Below are positions 18,331-28,039 of a stretch of 64,000 bases of DNA, piece by piece. Position 1 is the first letter of the stretch, and each line of letters opens with the position of its first letter. The notes beneath the pieces were generated by a model. It was not told the DNA's origin. It worked only from the letters and a program-made list of their open reading frames with translations, and did not search any database. Position numbers and translations under genes: made by a program. Source of the DNA: JBMFVE01 sp049966155 (GTDB lineage: Bacteria > Bacteroidota > Ignavibacteria > Kryptoniales > JAKASW01); assembly GCA_049966155.1 (NCBI GenBank), contig JBMFVE010000001.1, forward strand, positions 620,001 to 684,000, in the 5' to 3' direction.

Positions 18331-18714
18331 TTGATAGTAACGCTCTGTAAATCAAAGATTCACCGTGTAAGGGTAACTGCTGCTGAACTGTATTACGAAG
18401 GAAGCATCACAATTGACGCCGACCTGCTTGATGCATCAGGGATTCTGGCTTATGAGAAAGTTCAGGTGGTAAATGTGAACAACGGCGCTCGATTTGAAAC
18501 ATATACGATTCCAGGAAAGCGCCGATCTGGAACTGTTTGCCTCAACGGCCCAGCTGCGCGTCTGGGAAGTGTCGGCGATGAAATTATAATCATCGCCTAT
18601 GCAGATTTTACAGAAAAAGAAGCTGAAAATTACACACCAAAAGTTGTCCTGGTTGACCAAAATAACTCTGTCCGCAAGGTAATAAGGGGACATATTGACG
18701 ACAATAATCAATAA
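18331..18714 (+). CDS. panD: aspartate 1-decarboxylase (pyruvoyl enzyme precursor)
   Basis: Decarboxylates aspartate to beta-alanine for pantothenate and CoA synthesis. At 127 residues it has the normal length. The self-processing site is Gly24-Ser25 in 'YYEGSITID'; Ser25 becomes the pyruvoyl group. The downstream 'NGARFETYTIPG' and 'CLNGPAAR' motifs are intact. The start is a TTG at 18331, which gives the usual N-terminus ending in KSKIHR. No other pantothenate gene is in the window. It is followed closely by a nucleotidyltransferase gene. Confidence 0.93.
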   Translation: MIVTLCKSKIHRVRVTAAELYYEGSITIDADLLDASGILAYEKVQVVNVNNGARFETYTIPGKRRSGTVCLNGPAARLGSVGDEIIIIAYADFTEKEAENYTPKVVLVDQNNSVRKVIRGHIDDNNQ

Positions 18715-18741
18715 AATTTTCTCATGGATTTTGAAGGAATA

Positions 18742-19515
18742 ATGAATCTTAGCTCATTTTCTACTATCATACTGGCTGCTGGCAAGGGTAAAAGAATGAA
18801 AAACCCTGATCTTCCGAAAGTAATGTACCAGGTTAACGGGAAACCAATGATCGATCATGTCGTCGAACTGGCAATTGCGTTGGGAAGTCAGGACATAATA
18901 GCCGTAGTCGGTTTTAAGAAGGAAATTGTCATTGATCATATCACAGCCACATTCGGAAATCGGGTCAAATTTGCAATTCAACTTGAGCAGCTTGGTACAG
19001 GTCACGCCGTTATGCAGGCAAAGCCACTCATTGAGGATCACAACAAGGATGTACTGGTCCTTTCAGGAGATGTTCCCCTTTTGACAAGAAGAACAATGGC
19101 TGAACTTATCATATATCATCGTAATACAGATGCGGTAATGACTGTACTTACAGCTTACATTGACAACCCGACGGGTTACGGAAGAATGATTCGAATGCCC
19201 GATGGCGCGGTTGACCGTATTGTAGAAGAAAAGGATGCTACCCCTGAGGAAAAAAATATCCGGGAAATTAATTCTGGAATATACGTTTTCAAGGCTAGAC
19301 CTCTCTTTGAAGCGTTAGAGCACATCGACAGAAATAACGCTCAGAATGAATATTACTTGACTGATGTACTCCAATACTTCACCCATCATGGTAGGCGAGT
19401 TAGTGCATTGAAAGCACAGCATTTCGACGAGATCAGGGGGGTGAATACTGTCGAGCAATTGGCCGAGGCCGAGAATGCCTTAAAAGTCAATAGTCATGTT
19501 TTTAGAGAGGGATAG
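18742..19515 (+). CDS. GlmU-type sugar nucleotidyltransferase, N-terminal domain only
   Basis: Nucleotidyltransferase of the UDP-N-acetylglucosamine pyrophosphorylase type: 'IILAAGKGKRMKN' (nucleotide loop), 'LPKVMYQVNGKPMIDHV', 'LEQLGTGHAVMQA', 'LSGDVPLL' (metal Asp) and 'EKDATPEEKNIREINSGIY'. Full GlmU has about 450 residues and a left-handed beta-helix acetyltransferase half. Here the protein stops after about 257 residues, so it can only make UDP-GlcNAc (or a similar NDP-sugar) from the sugar phosphate. I prefer the ATG at 18742, behind GAAGGA and with the normal N-terminus; an in-frame ATG at 18724 has no ribosome site. The 61-residue protein gene follows directly. Confidence 0.85.
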   Translation: MNLSSFSTIILAAGKGKRMKNPDLPKVMYQVNGKPMIDHVVELAIALGSQDIIAVVGFKKEIVIDHITATFGNRVKFAIQLEQLGTGHAVMQAKPLIEDHNKDVLVLSGDVPLLTRRTMAELIIYHRNTDAVMTVLTAYIDNPTGYGRMIRMPDGAVDRIVEEKDATPEEKNIREINSGIYVFKARPLFEALEHIDRNNAQNEYYLTDVLQYFTHHGRRVSALKAQHFDEIRGVNTVEQLAEAENALKVNSHVFREG

Positions 19516-19516
19516 A

Positions 19517-19702
19517 ATGACTTCCAGCACTGAACAAAAAAAGCTCATTGAGTCTCTTAAGTACAGGACATTTAAGATGACCCCCAGAGACAGGTACGAT
19601 TATGAAATGTTCGTAAAAAGAGACAAAGATGACGAGGATCTCGACTCATTATCAATGAAACGCCTTCGGGAGCTCTTCGAAAAATATGGGAAAGTGAAGT
19701 AG
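19517..19702 (+). CDS. small charged protein of unknown function
   Basis: A 61-residue, highly charged, probably helical protein (MTSSTEQKK... RRDKDDEDLD-like acidic patch and 'MKRLRELFEKYG' end). The ATG is one base after the stop of the nucleotidyltransferase gene and behind GAGAGGGATAGA, which argues for a real coupled gene. A longer frame from 19496 would lie inside the upstream gene. I recognise no family. Confidence 0.6.
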   Translation: MTSSTEQKKLIESLKYRTFKMTPRDRYDYEMFVKRDKDDEDLDSLSMKRLRELFEKYGKVK

Positions 19703-20045
19703 AATAACACATTCGTCAACCTGTAACATAATTTACCTCTCCGGGGCTTAGATCCAACAGAACCCTTCGTAGATTTTAAGTTAGCCACCCTTAAAATTTT
19801 ACGGTTTTAGCTATGTCATGTGATGGACGACACTCCCGTTACAGAAACCACTTGGTTAAAAACAGCCTATATGGTAAACTAATTATATAATTCAAGGAAG
19901 CGGTCCTTAAATCTGAGCGTTTGGTGGCGTTGTGCCGGTAATCAAGAGCAAAATATGGTGCGATAATGTGGAATGGCTATACCCACCTTTTATGAAATGC
20001 TCAAAATCAGATTAAAAGAAGTTACCTGAAATTAAAACAGGAGAA
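19703..20045 (+). other. 343-base gap upstream of lytic transglycosylase
   Basis: No ORF of useful length and no tRNA. Only weak complementarities are visible (for example ACCA with TGGT near 19850-19880). The right end has the ribosome site ACAGGAGAA for the transglycosylase. It may carry a promoter and a long leader; I could not match it to a known riboswitch. Confidence 0.4.
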
Positions 20046-20771
20046 ATGATGAATTTTCAAAAGCGGTCAATATGGCTATTGATAGTCACGTTACTGGTAA
20101 TTGTAGCATCCGGGATTGTGTTGACAGACCAGTCGGATGCCGCGAGGTACATTTACTCAAGCGACGTGGTACCGGAAGCCTCGATTCCAAAATTAGATAG
20201 ATATACTTACGTTTTTCTTAATAAATATGGCAGCCAGTTGAAGGTCTTAAGCTATTCATATGGAGTGGATTGGAGACTGGCACTGGCGGTACTTCGCGCT
20301 GAGAGCAACTTTGACACAGAAGCTGTTTCTGACCGTGGTGCCTTTGGCTTGATGCAACTGATGCCGGAAACAGGCCTCCACCTGGCATCGCTAAATGACG
20401 TGAACAACATTGCCGATCCGGTTTCTAACATGAAGCTTGGCATCATTCACCTTCGCGATTTACTCCGCCAATTCCCCAACGCTGAAGGCCAAAACCGGGT
20501 AGGACTTGCTGTCGCAGCGTATAACTGCGGTCTTTCCAGAATTCAGGATGCTCAGACAATTGCCGGTTATCTTGGCGACAACCCTGATTCCTGGACCTCA
20601 ATTAGAGCATCATTACAGCTTCTTTCAAAGCGATATTCTCTTTTGCACAGACATATCTGGTCATCTGGGAGACCAACCTCGGGTTACTTTGGAGAATACA
20701 GCCAGACTGAAAACTACGTTGAAAATGTGCTGCACTATTACAATATTTATAAAAATGTACTCAAAAGATAG
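20046..20771 (+). CDS. lytic transglycosylase (SLT domain)
   Basis: Periplasmic enzyme that cleaves the peptidoglycan glycan chain with formation of anhydro-muramic ends. The 241 residues start with a membrane signal or anchor (about 9-27). The SLT fold then shows the catalytic Glu in 'VLRAESNFD' (about residue 88), 'GAFGLMQLMPETG', and 'VAAYNCG'. These are the standard motifs. Its last 17 bases overlap the start of the PAP2 phosphatase gene. Confidence 0.9.
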   Translation: MMNFQKRSIWLLIVTLLVIVASGIVLTDQSDAARYIYSSDVVPEASIPKLDRYTYVFLNKYGSQLKVLSYSYGVDWRLALAVLRAESNFDTEAVSDRGAFGLMQLMPETGLHLASLNDVNNIADPVSNMKLGIIHLRDLLRQFPNAEGQNRVGLAVAAYNCGLSRIQDAQTIAGYLGDNPDSWTSIRASLQLLSKRYSLLHRHIWSSGRPTSGYFGEYSQTENYVENVLHYYNIYKNVLKR

Positions 20772-21495
20772 TGAACTTTATCAGTTGTTTTCACGGCGGC
20801 GACACATTAACAGTGCAGTCGCCTTTTTTTTTGCTACAGCCATTATATCCCTCAATGCCCCCGTTTATTCTCAACCCTCCAGATGGGATGTATCTGTCTT
20901 CCGAACCATAAATGATTCACGATCGAGTTTGATGGATCATCTCGTAGGCAGCAATGATTACACTGTACTCCCAATGGCAGTCAGTTTACCTCTTGCATTT
21001 AGCGCTGGGGGAATGCTAACCAAGACCGGTTATACTGTTGACACAGGAATTATGATTGGGGTTACAGAAGCATCGGCATTTGCAGTTTATTATGTGATGA
21101 AAAATGTCATATTCAGACGAGAGCGTCCCTATGCTGCTCTAAGCAACGTACACACAATGCATATTGACAGTGCAGACAAATATTCAATGCCTTCAGGACA
21201 TTCAACTGCAGCATTTGCGATTGCTACCACTCTGGCGCTCCGATACCCAAAACCATATGTTTATATCCCTGCATACGCATGGGCAATTCTTGTCGGATAT
21301 GGAAGAATCTATATGGGACTCCACTATCCGAGCGACGTCATTGCAGGAGCTGCACTGGGGAGTGCCTCAGCCATTGCAGTGAGTTTGCTGGGTGCACAAA
21401 TTACAGACATCCGCAAGAGGATTATCGGAAATAGGCTCGGAATAACCCTTACCTTGGTGCCTCCGGCAGAAATCAATCTTAGATTGGAATTTTAA
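20755..21495 (+). CDS. PAP2-family membrane phosphatase
   Basis: A 246-residue protein with an N-terminal export signal (about 20-40) and the three PAP2 motifs: 'KNVIFRRERP', 'PSGHS' and 'RIYMGLHYPSDV', where the two His residues carry out phosphate transfer. It may recycle undecaprenyl pyrophosphate or act on lipid A or phospholipid; the sequence alone does not say which. The ATG at 20755 lies inside the end of the transglycosylase gene. The frame is open further upstream, but that part only mirrors the transglycosylase and is not used. Its position beside a murein hydrolase supports an envelope role. Confidence 0.85.
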   Translation: MYSKDSELYQLFSRRRHINSAVAFFFATAIISLNAPVYSQPSRWDVSVFRTINDSRSSLMDHLVGSNDYTVLPMAVSLPLAFSAGGMLTKTGYTVDTGIMIGVTEASAFAVYYVMKNVIFRRERPYAALSNVHTMHIDSADKYSMPSGHSTAAFAIATTLALRYPKPYVYIPAYAWAILVGYGRIYMGLHYPSDVIAGAALGSASAIAVSLLGAQITDIRKRIIGNRLGITLTLVPPAEINLRLEF

Positions 21496-21503
21496 AGAAA
21501 ACG

Positions 21504-22436
21504 ATGACTGAATCCCCTTCAAAGTTAAAACTGATTTCGGGGTACTTGCTGATATGTCTGATCTGGAGCACGACATGGCTTGGGATCAAAATATCAACCT
21601 TTTCCTTCCCACCGTTTTTCAGCGCCGGATTTAGGTTTATGATTGCAACTGCACTTTTGCTTATTATTTTGAAGGTGAAGAAGTTCAAATACAAATTCAA
21701 TATTCATGAGCTAATTTTCCTGGTCCTTGTTGGACTTGGGTCGTTCAGCATACCGTATGGACTTGTTTACTGGGCTGAGCAAAGACTTGCATCAGGGCTT
21801 ACAGCAGTAACGTTTGCCGTGATGCCGTTCTTTGCAGCAATACTCTCTTCAATTTTTTTAAAGACCGATAGGCTAACCCTTCAAAAGACACTTGGAATCG
21901 TCATTGGCTTTGCCGGGCTAACTTACATCTTCTGGGGTGACCTTAAATTAGGGTCTTTAGATACTGTTGAAGGTATGACAGCAGTAGTTTGCAGTTCATT
22001 TCTGAACGCATCCGTTGCAGTAAGTGTAAAAAGATATGGCAAGAATATAGATCCCGTTTATATCAATCTTGTACCGATGTTATTTGGTGGAATAACTCTA
22101 CTTTTGAGTTCTGCGCTTCTTGAAAACTGGAAGACAGTTAGGTTTGATTTATTTCCCACACTCTCGGTTCTTTACTTGGCTGTATTTGGATCTGTTACTG
22201 CATTTGTAATTTATTTCTACCTTCTCAAACACATGAGCGTTGTGCTTTTGTCGATGACGTCGTTTATAACCCCTGTACTCGCACTCTTTTTTGGATATGT
22301 TACGTTAAATGAGAACCTGCCTGCCGGGACTTTATTGGGCGCTGCTTTGATTCTATCAGGTGTGCTTATCTTTTCCACAGGCAAAGATGAACTTGCTGGT
22401 TACCTATCTCATAAGGATGTCGACAAAACTTCATAG
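21504..22436 (+). CDS. EamA/DMT-family transporter
   Basis: Inner-membrane exporter of the drug/metabolite family: 310 residues and ten hydrophobic helices in two repeats, with the typical 'LIWSTTWLGIK' opening (EamA), 'YWAEQRLASGLTAV' in repeat one and 'YFYLLKHMSVVLLSMTSFITPVLAL' split across repeat two. The substrate cannot be predicted. The gene begins eight bases after the PAP2 stop and ends three bases before the M1 peptidase ATG, so these are one operon. Confidence 0.88.
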   Translation: MTESPSKLKLISGYLLICLIWSTTWLGIKISTFSFPPFFSAGFRFMIATALLLIILKVKKFKYKFNIHELIFLVLVGLGSFSIPYGLVYWAEQRLASGLTAVTFAVMPFFAAILSSIFLKTDRLTLQKTLGIVIGFAGLTYIFWGDLKLGSLDTVEGMTAVVCSSFLNASVAVSVKRYGKNIDPVYINLVPMLFGGITLLLSSALLENWKTVRFDLFPTLSVLYLAVFGSVTAFVIYFYLLKHMSVVLLSMTSFITPVLALFFGYVTLNENLPAGTLLGAALILSGVLIFSTGKDELAGYLSHKDVDKTS

Positions 22437-22439
22437 GAA

Positions 22440-24419
22440 ATGAAGGCTGCCATCTTCCTTCTTGTTTTCACAGGCTATCAAAGTATAGCTCATTCATTTC
22501 AACTAACTGAAGTAAATACAAAAGGAAATTTTGATACTTCTCTCCCTGAACAGGTAGCCTATTCGTTTCAACATTCGTTTGATATCCTGAAGTATACGCT
22601 CCATTTTGACTGGTATAATGTCCTTAATGGAACTAGCCTCTCCTTTACCGCTGTTTCTGATATACTATTTCGTGCAGATTCATCTTTCCCTTTGTCATCA
22701 TTAACCTTTGATTCAGATTCAAACTATTTGAAAATGGATTCAGCAGTATCCAATGGGAAAAGACTCTCTCTTATTGTTTCGGCGCAAAGTATTACGATTA
22801 CTCTTGACAAAAAATATGAATATGCTGACACAGGCCTTATTAGCTTATTTTACAGGGTCGTCAACCCGGGCGAAAATTCAAGCATTCCGCAAAAGGGTTT
22901 CTACTTATATAAACAGGGAAATGGTATACCTCAAACTGTAGCTTACACGATGAGTGAACCAACTGACGCCAGGAGATGGATGCCATGCTACGATGATCCG
23001 TCAGACAAAGCACTTGCCGAGATATATGTCCGGGTTCCCGACGGCTATGTTGCCGTCTCCAATGGAGAGCTTGTCTCTGACTCCCTTAATAACGATGGCA
23101 GCAGGACATTTCACTGGAAAGAAAATTTCCCTGTCGCCACATATCTGATGAGCATCACTGCCTCAAAATTTTCAATTGTTCAATCTCAATATACCAACAA
23201 TAATGGGACAAATATCCCTGTACAATATTACATCTACCCGCCAGATTCTGGTGCAGCCGCATCAGGCAGTCAGGTGAACATCGACACGGTTGTCTCAATG
23301 ATGAAATTTTATTCCTCAATCTTTGGAGACTATCCCTTCGAAAAGTACGGAATGGCCGGCATTGAACCATTCCAGTATGGCGGCATGGAGCACCAGACTA
23401 TAAGCTCTCTGAGACGCTCGTATGAATTTAATCGAATGGTGGTGGCACACGAGCTTGCTCATCAGTGGTGGGGAGATCTGGTGACCCTTGGAACATGGAA
23501 AGATATTTGGCTAAATGAGAGCTTTGCTACATTTTCTGAGCTTCTCCAGCTTCGACACTTGAGTCAACCAGATTACGAGAACGAACTGAAGTATTACGAG
23601 GACTCTTATTTCAGAGAAGACAGCATTGTGCGTTATGCAATGTACAATCCACCCCCGGGATACCTATTTGGAGTTGCTGAATATTATAAAGGTGCATGGG
23701 TGCTCAAAATGCTCAAAGATATAGTGGGTGACTCCACTTTTTTTGAAATTCTTCGTGAATACCGCAGGCAGTTTGCGTATCGTAATGTAATAACGTCCGA
23801 TTTTGTTGCAGTTGTGAACAAGGTAACACAGACAGATATGAGCTGGTTTTTTGACCAGTGGATTTTCCAGCCAGGTTACCCAATTTATTCCCTGTATCCT
23901 ATGAGGATTGGCGACTCCCTTCTCTTAACTGTTACTCAAACACAAACCAATGCCCCTATTTTCAAAATGCCTGTTGAAATTGGAGTTTACTCAAATAACA
24001 ACATGAGTACATTCCAATTCTGGGACTCGCTCAGGGTGCAGGTCTTTACAATCCTATCCAAAGGAGGCGCCGATTCCATAATTATTGATCCAAACAGCAA
24101 ATTACTTGCAAAGTACCGCGACCGGACAACAGGCAGCATTAGCTCATCACCGCCCAACAGATATTTCATCCTTTCAAATTATCCAAACCCCTTTAACAAT
24201 AGGACCAATATTTTGTACTACCTCCCCCGTCCTTCAAGCATCACACTGACCGTCTACGACGTTGTCGGCAGGAAGGTCAGAAGCCTTGAGAACGGGTATC
24301 AGCAGGCGGGATTGCACCTGGTGGAGTTTAATTCCGAAGGACTCTCAAGCGGAGTTTACTTATGCAAGCTCATAACCTCTTTTGGCAATCTGACAACTAA
24401 ACTGGTGCTTGAAAAGTAA
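22440..24419 (+). CDS. M1-family aminopeptidase with T9SS sorting tail
   Basis: Secreted zinc metallopeptidase of 659 residues. A signal peptide (1-19) is followed by the M1 beta-domain. The substrate loop GGMEHQT lies near 318, and the zinc motif HELAH (337-341) with Glu360 in 'WLNESF' is complete, so it should be active. The last about 80 residues (SNYPNPFNNRTNI, 'LTVYDVVGRKV', 'LSSGVYLCKL') are a T9SS sorting domain, so the enzyme is expected outside the cell or on its surface, digesting peptides. The ATG is three bases after the EamA stop. Confidence 0.92.
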   Translation: MKAAIFLLVFTGYQSIAHSFQLTEVNTKGNFDTSLPEQVAYSFQHSFDILKYTLHFDWYNVLNGTSLSFTAVSDILFRADSSFPLSSLTFDSDSNYLKMDSAVSNGKRLSLIVSAQSITITLDKKYEYADTGLISLFYRVVNPGENSSIPQKGFYLYKQGNGIPQTVAYTMSEPTDARRWMPCYDDPSDKALAEIYVRVPDGYVAVSNGELVSDSLNNDGSRTFHWKENFPVATYLMSITASKFSIVQSQYTNNNGTNIPVQYYIYPPDSGAAASGSQVNIDTVVSMMKFYSSIFGDYPFEKYGMAGIEPFQYGGMEHQTISSLRRSYEFNRMVVAHELAHQWWGDLVTLGTWKDIWLNESFATFSELLQLRHLSQPDYENELKYYEDSYFREDSIVRYAMYNPPPGYLFGVAEYYKGAWVLKMLKDIVGDSTFFEILREYRRQFAYRNVITSDFVAVVNKVTQTDMSWFFDQWIFQPGYPIYSLYPMRIGDSLLLTVTQTQTNAPIFKMPVEIGVYSNNNMSTFQFWDSLRVQVFTILSKGGADSIIIDPNSKLLAKYRDRTTGSISSSPPNRYFILSNYPNPFNNRTNILYYLPRPSSITLTVYDVVGRKVRSLENGYQQAGLHLVEFNSEGLSSGVYLCKLITSFGNLTTKLVLEK

Positions 24420-24570
24420 GAAGTTAATGGCATTAAAGTGTATTAATCCAAAACATATGACACTAAAGTCACCTTCCTAAAATAATTTTTACCATTTACC
24501 CTTCAATGACCAATCGAGTTGTTTTTTGGACTTCTATTATATACTTTATGCACTTGAAAAACAGGTATAT

Positions 24571-26592
24571 ATGAAAGAACATTTTTTTGAAGCAGCAGGA
24601 ATTCCTCAAATTGCTGATAAAAAAGTAAAGGTCGTTGTAATAACAACGGTGATGCTCACCTTTATTTCGTACTGGAGAGCAGCAGCAATTGTACTTTCCG
24701 ACCTTGCTTCAAGCGCATATTATGCCCTGGGCATTGCAGAAAAGGCAGTTGGGCCATCGGCACCCTGGTTCATAATTTTCGTGATGTTTTTCGCTTATGG
24801 GATAAGGGCCGTCTACATCGAATCGTCAAGCATGTTTGTCCGCGGAGGCGTGTATAAAGTCGTCCATGAAGCCATGGGGGAAACGGCAGCAAAGTTTTCC
24901 GTGTCAGCACTGATTTTCGATTACCTTATAACGGCACCAATAAGTGCAGTATCAGCAGGTCAATACATTGCTGGACTGATTAACTCACTTTTTCATTATG
25001 CGGGGGCAAATATAGCACTGCCGCCAAACGCTGTAGCTGTTGTGACCGCTGTTTTGATTGAATTGTATTTCTGGAGAAAAAATTTGATAGGAATTGAAGA
25101 ATCCAGCGAGAAAGCCCTCCGCATATTCCAGATAACATCTGTCCTTGCCGTTTTGCTTTTTGTCTGGTCACTCGTGACAGTTCTCTTGAGGGGTGCGCAT
25201 TTCCCGCCGTTATCGGTAAAGGTATCAAACGAAGCTCTCGGTCTTCTGGCACATGTCGACTGGGTAAAAACTGTGGGTGCCGTAGGTGTTCTTGTAGGTA
25301 TGGGTCATTCTATTCTTGCTGTGAGCGGCGAAGAGACCTTAGGACAGGTATACAGAGAAATCGAGGCACCAAAGCTTAGAAATCTGAAAAAAGCAGCATT
25401 TATAATATTTATTTTCAGCTTCATTTTCACAGGGATGAATTCTTTATTTGCATCTATGATTGTACCACAATCTGAACTGTTAGGAGAGTACAACGACAAC
25501 GCTCTGAGCGGACTGGCAATGCACCTCGAAGGTCCACATGTGGTACTTTTGGCGCTTCAGGCCTTTGTCGTCTTCGTTGGCTTCCTTATTCTGGCTGGTG
25601 CGGTAAACACCGCTATTATAGGCGCCAATAGTGTAATGAACAGAGTTGCTGAAGATGGAATTTTACATGAGTGGTTCAGGAAACCGCACTCAAGATATGG
25701 CACCACTTACAGAATGATAAATACTCTTGCAATTCTTCAACTTGCAATTATCGTTTTTAGCAAGGGAAATGTGTATCTTCTGGGTGAGGCCTATGCTTTT
25801 GGGGTCGTCTGGAGCTTCATAATGAAAGCTCTCGCTATGATTGTGCTCAGGCACAAAGACAAATCTCCGCGCGAATGGAGGGTACCCCCGAATGTTAAAA
25901 TTGGAAATTATGAAATGCCAATTGGACTTGGTTTTGTCTTTGTGGTTCTGCTGTCACTTGGAATTGTCAACCTGTTCACCAAGCCAATTGCTACGGAGGG
26001 TGGGGTAGGATTTACTATCGTACTATACATTGTGTTCGCAATTTCAGAAAGAGCAAACAAGAAAATTGCCGAAGCGAGAAGCCCAGAGCTTGAACGTTTC
26101 AATGTTTATGCTCAAAGCAATCTAACAGCCGAAGCAATTGGCTGCAAACATCAAGAACGGAAACTCGTGGCGGTAAGAGCACCAAATCGGCTCATGCATT
26201 TGGTTCAGTGCCTGAAAGAAGTAGATCCGGAAAAAGCCGATATTGTTGTAGCCACTGCAAAAATCCTCTCTGACAAGGAAAACGCGAGTGTTAACGGCAC
26301 AGTGGGGATACATGAAGAGGAGTTATTTACCCAGGTCATTAAAGTAGCGGAAAAGGAGGGAAAGGCAGTTTTGCCCATTGTCGTTCCAACAAATAACGCA
26401 GCATACGCAATTGCACACACGGCGGCTCAAATTGGAGCTAATGAGGTGTTCCTGGGAACATCTGAACGCTATCCTGCTGAATTCCAGCTACAGCAGTTTG
26501 CTCTCTATTGGGGAATGGTTCAGGCAGACGAAAGTCACCACATAGTCGTGCGAACAATCGGAACAAAAGGCGAACTGAGATATGAAATTTAG
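24571..26592 (+). CDS. APC-family permease with C-terminal Usp-like domain
   Basis: Probable amino-acid/cation permease of 673 residues. About residues 25-500 form 12 membrane helices with the APC features 'DLASSAYYALGIAEKAVG' near helix 1 and 'MGHSILAVSGEETLGQVYREI' near helix 6. The last about 150 residues ('KLVAVRAPNRLMHLVQCL', 'ADIVVATAKIL', 'QIGANEVFLGTSER') resemble a universal-stress-protein domain in the cytoplasm, probably a nucleotide-sensing regulatory part. The frame is open from 24526, but the Met at 24571 after ACAGGTATAT is the better start. It is separate from its neighbours, with about 150 bases on either side. Confidence 0.85.
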   Translation: MKEHFFEAAGIPQIADKKVKVVVITTVMLTFISYWRAAAIVLSDLASSAYYALGIAEKAVGPSAPWFIIFVMFFAYGIRAVYIESSSMFVRGGVYKVVHEAMGETAAKFSVSALIFDYLITAPISAVSAGQYIAGLINSLFHYAGANIALPPNAVAVVTAVLIELYFWRKNLIGIEESSEKALRIFQITSVLAVLLFVWSLVTVLLRGAHFPPLSVKVSNEALGLLAHVDWVKTVGAVGVLVGMGHSILAVSGEETLGQVYREIEAPKLRNLKKAAFIIFIFSFIFTGMNSLFASMIVPQSELLGEYNDNALSGLAMHLEGPHVVLLALQAFVVFVGFLILAGAVNTAIIGANSVMNRVAEDGILHEWFRKPHSRYGTTYRMINTLAILQLAIIVFSKGNVYLLGEAYAFGVVWSFIMKALAMIVLRHKDKSPREWRVPPNVKIGNYEMPIGLGFVFVVLLSLGIVNLFTKPIATEGGVGFTIVLYIVFAISERANKKIAEARSPELERFNVYAQSNLTAEAIGCKHQERKLVAVRAPNRLMHLVQCLKEVDPEKADIVVATAKILSDKENASVNGTVGIHEEELFTQVIKVAEKEGKAVLPIVVPTNNAAYAIAHTAAQIGANEVFLGTSERYPAEFQLQQFALYWGMVQADESHHIVVRTIGTKGELRYEI

Positions 26593-26758
26593 AAGTGAAT
26601 TTGAGCTTTTTTTATTCTATTCAATAGTGCCGCTACTACAAAATAATCTCTTCAGCAACATCTTGGACCATTACTACGATCCGAAAACACCCCAATGAAA
26701 AAATCTTTCAATGCATGCAAAAACCTAACAAATGCTAACCTCACCGCAATCGCCCTCA

Positions 26759-27853
26759 TCAGCCAACCCTGACACTATCCATCATTTTCAAAAAGTCATC
26801 AAACAAATAGTCGCTGTCGTGTGGACCTGGAGAGGCCTCAGGATGATACTGCACGCAAAACAATGGATAGCTCTTATGTCGAAAACCCTCGAGAACGTTG
26901 TCATTTAAATCAATGTGCGTTATCTCGTAATCAGGCGGCAAACTATCGGGGTCCACAGCAAAACCGTGGTTGTGAGACGTTACCTCAACTGTTCCCTTTT
27001 GAAGGTTCTTAACAGGGTGATTAGCACCGCGATGACCAAACTTCATTTTGTAAGTTCGTGCGCCAGCCGCCAGGGCCAATATTTGATGGCCAAGACAAAT
27101 ACCAAAGATTGGCTTTCGTCCGATAAGATTCCTCACGTTCTTGATAGCGTATTCTACTGCCGCCGGATCACCCGGGCCATTTGAAAGGAATACTCCATCC
27201 GGGTCCATTTGCAAAACTTCATCAGCAGGAAAATTTGCGGGGACAACAGTAACATCGCATCCCCTTTCAAATAATTTTCTTAAAATATTCGTTTTGATTC
27301 CAAAATCATATGCTATCACACTAAACCCATTATCGTGTCTGCCATCGGCCTGATATTTGTAAACATGATTTGTAGTCACAACTTTTGCAAGGTCAAGTCC
27401 TGCCATCGATGGTACCAACCGTGCTTTCTTAATGAGTAAATCATCATCCATTTCCTCTGTAGAAATTACCGCATTCATCGCCCCAGCTTCACGAATAATC
27501 CTTGTGAGCTTTCTTGTATCGATTCCTTCAATGCCGACGATTCCATACCTTTTAAGATAATCACCCAGACTTTCTACAGCGCGATGGTTGCTGTAGAACT
27601 TGCTGTACTCCCTGACAACAAATCCTGCAACTTGTGGTTTAGTCGACTCAACATCTTCTGCATTTATTCCGTAGTTTCCAATATGGGGATATGTCATGGT
27701 GACAATTTGCCCACAGTACGAAGGGTCGGTAAGTATTTCCTGATATCCAATCATGCTTGTATTGAAAACAACTTCACCTCTGGTTTCTCCTTCAGCACCA
27801 AAGCATTCCCCTGTGAAAACAACGCCGTTCGAAAGAGCTAATTTTGCTTTCAT
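26759..27853 (-). CDS. carA: carbamoyl-phosphate synthase small subunit
   Basis: Glutaminase subunit that supplies ammonia to CarB for carbamoyl phosphate (arginine and pyrimidine synthesis). It has about 364 residues. The N-terminal domain has 'EVVFNTSMIGYQEILTDPSY'. The amidotransferase domain has the nucleophile Cys in 'IFGICLGHQ' and the His-Glu of 'QYHPEASPGPHD'. The start at 27853 (KAKLALSNG) matches the family; a further ATG lies at 27880. No carB is adjacent. It is divergent from a PII gene 186 bases away, which may share its control region. Confidence 0.95.
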   Translation of the reverse strand: MKAKLALSNGVVFTGECFGAEGETRGEVVFNTSMIGYQEILTDPSYCGQIVTMTYPHIGNYGINAEDVESTKPQVAGFVVREYSKFYSNHRAVESLGDYLKRYGIVGIEGIDTRKLTRIIREAGAMNAVISTEEMDDDLLIKKARLVPSMAGLDLAKVVTTNHVYKYQADGRHDNGFSVIAYDFGIKTNILRKLFERGCDVTVVPANFPADEVLQMDPDGVFLSNGPGDPAAVEYAIKNVRNLIGRKPIFGICLGHQILALAAGARTYKMKFGHRGANHPVKNLQKGTVEVTSHNHGFAVDPDSLPPDYEITHIDLNDNVLEGFRHKSYPLFCVQYHPEASPGPHDSDYLFDDFLKMMDSVRVG

Positions 27854-28039
27854 ACTCTTTAGTAAAATAACATTCATCATGATTCATTACAACTCATCGC
27901 CCCTTTATCTGTCGATGTGTAAATGCAATGTCTCAAAACTCTTTTTAAAATTACGCAATTCCCTTTTGATATTAGTTTAAATTTTTCCAAATTGTCTCTG
28001 AAACAACAAGTAAAGATAACTTAAAGGAAGGCAGAGAAA

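Noticed and set aside
20506..20754. N-terminal extension of the PAP2 phosphatase frame
   Set aside because: It lies entirely inside the lytic transglycosylase gene in another frame and has no family resemblance.
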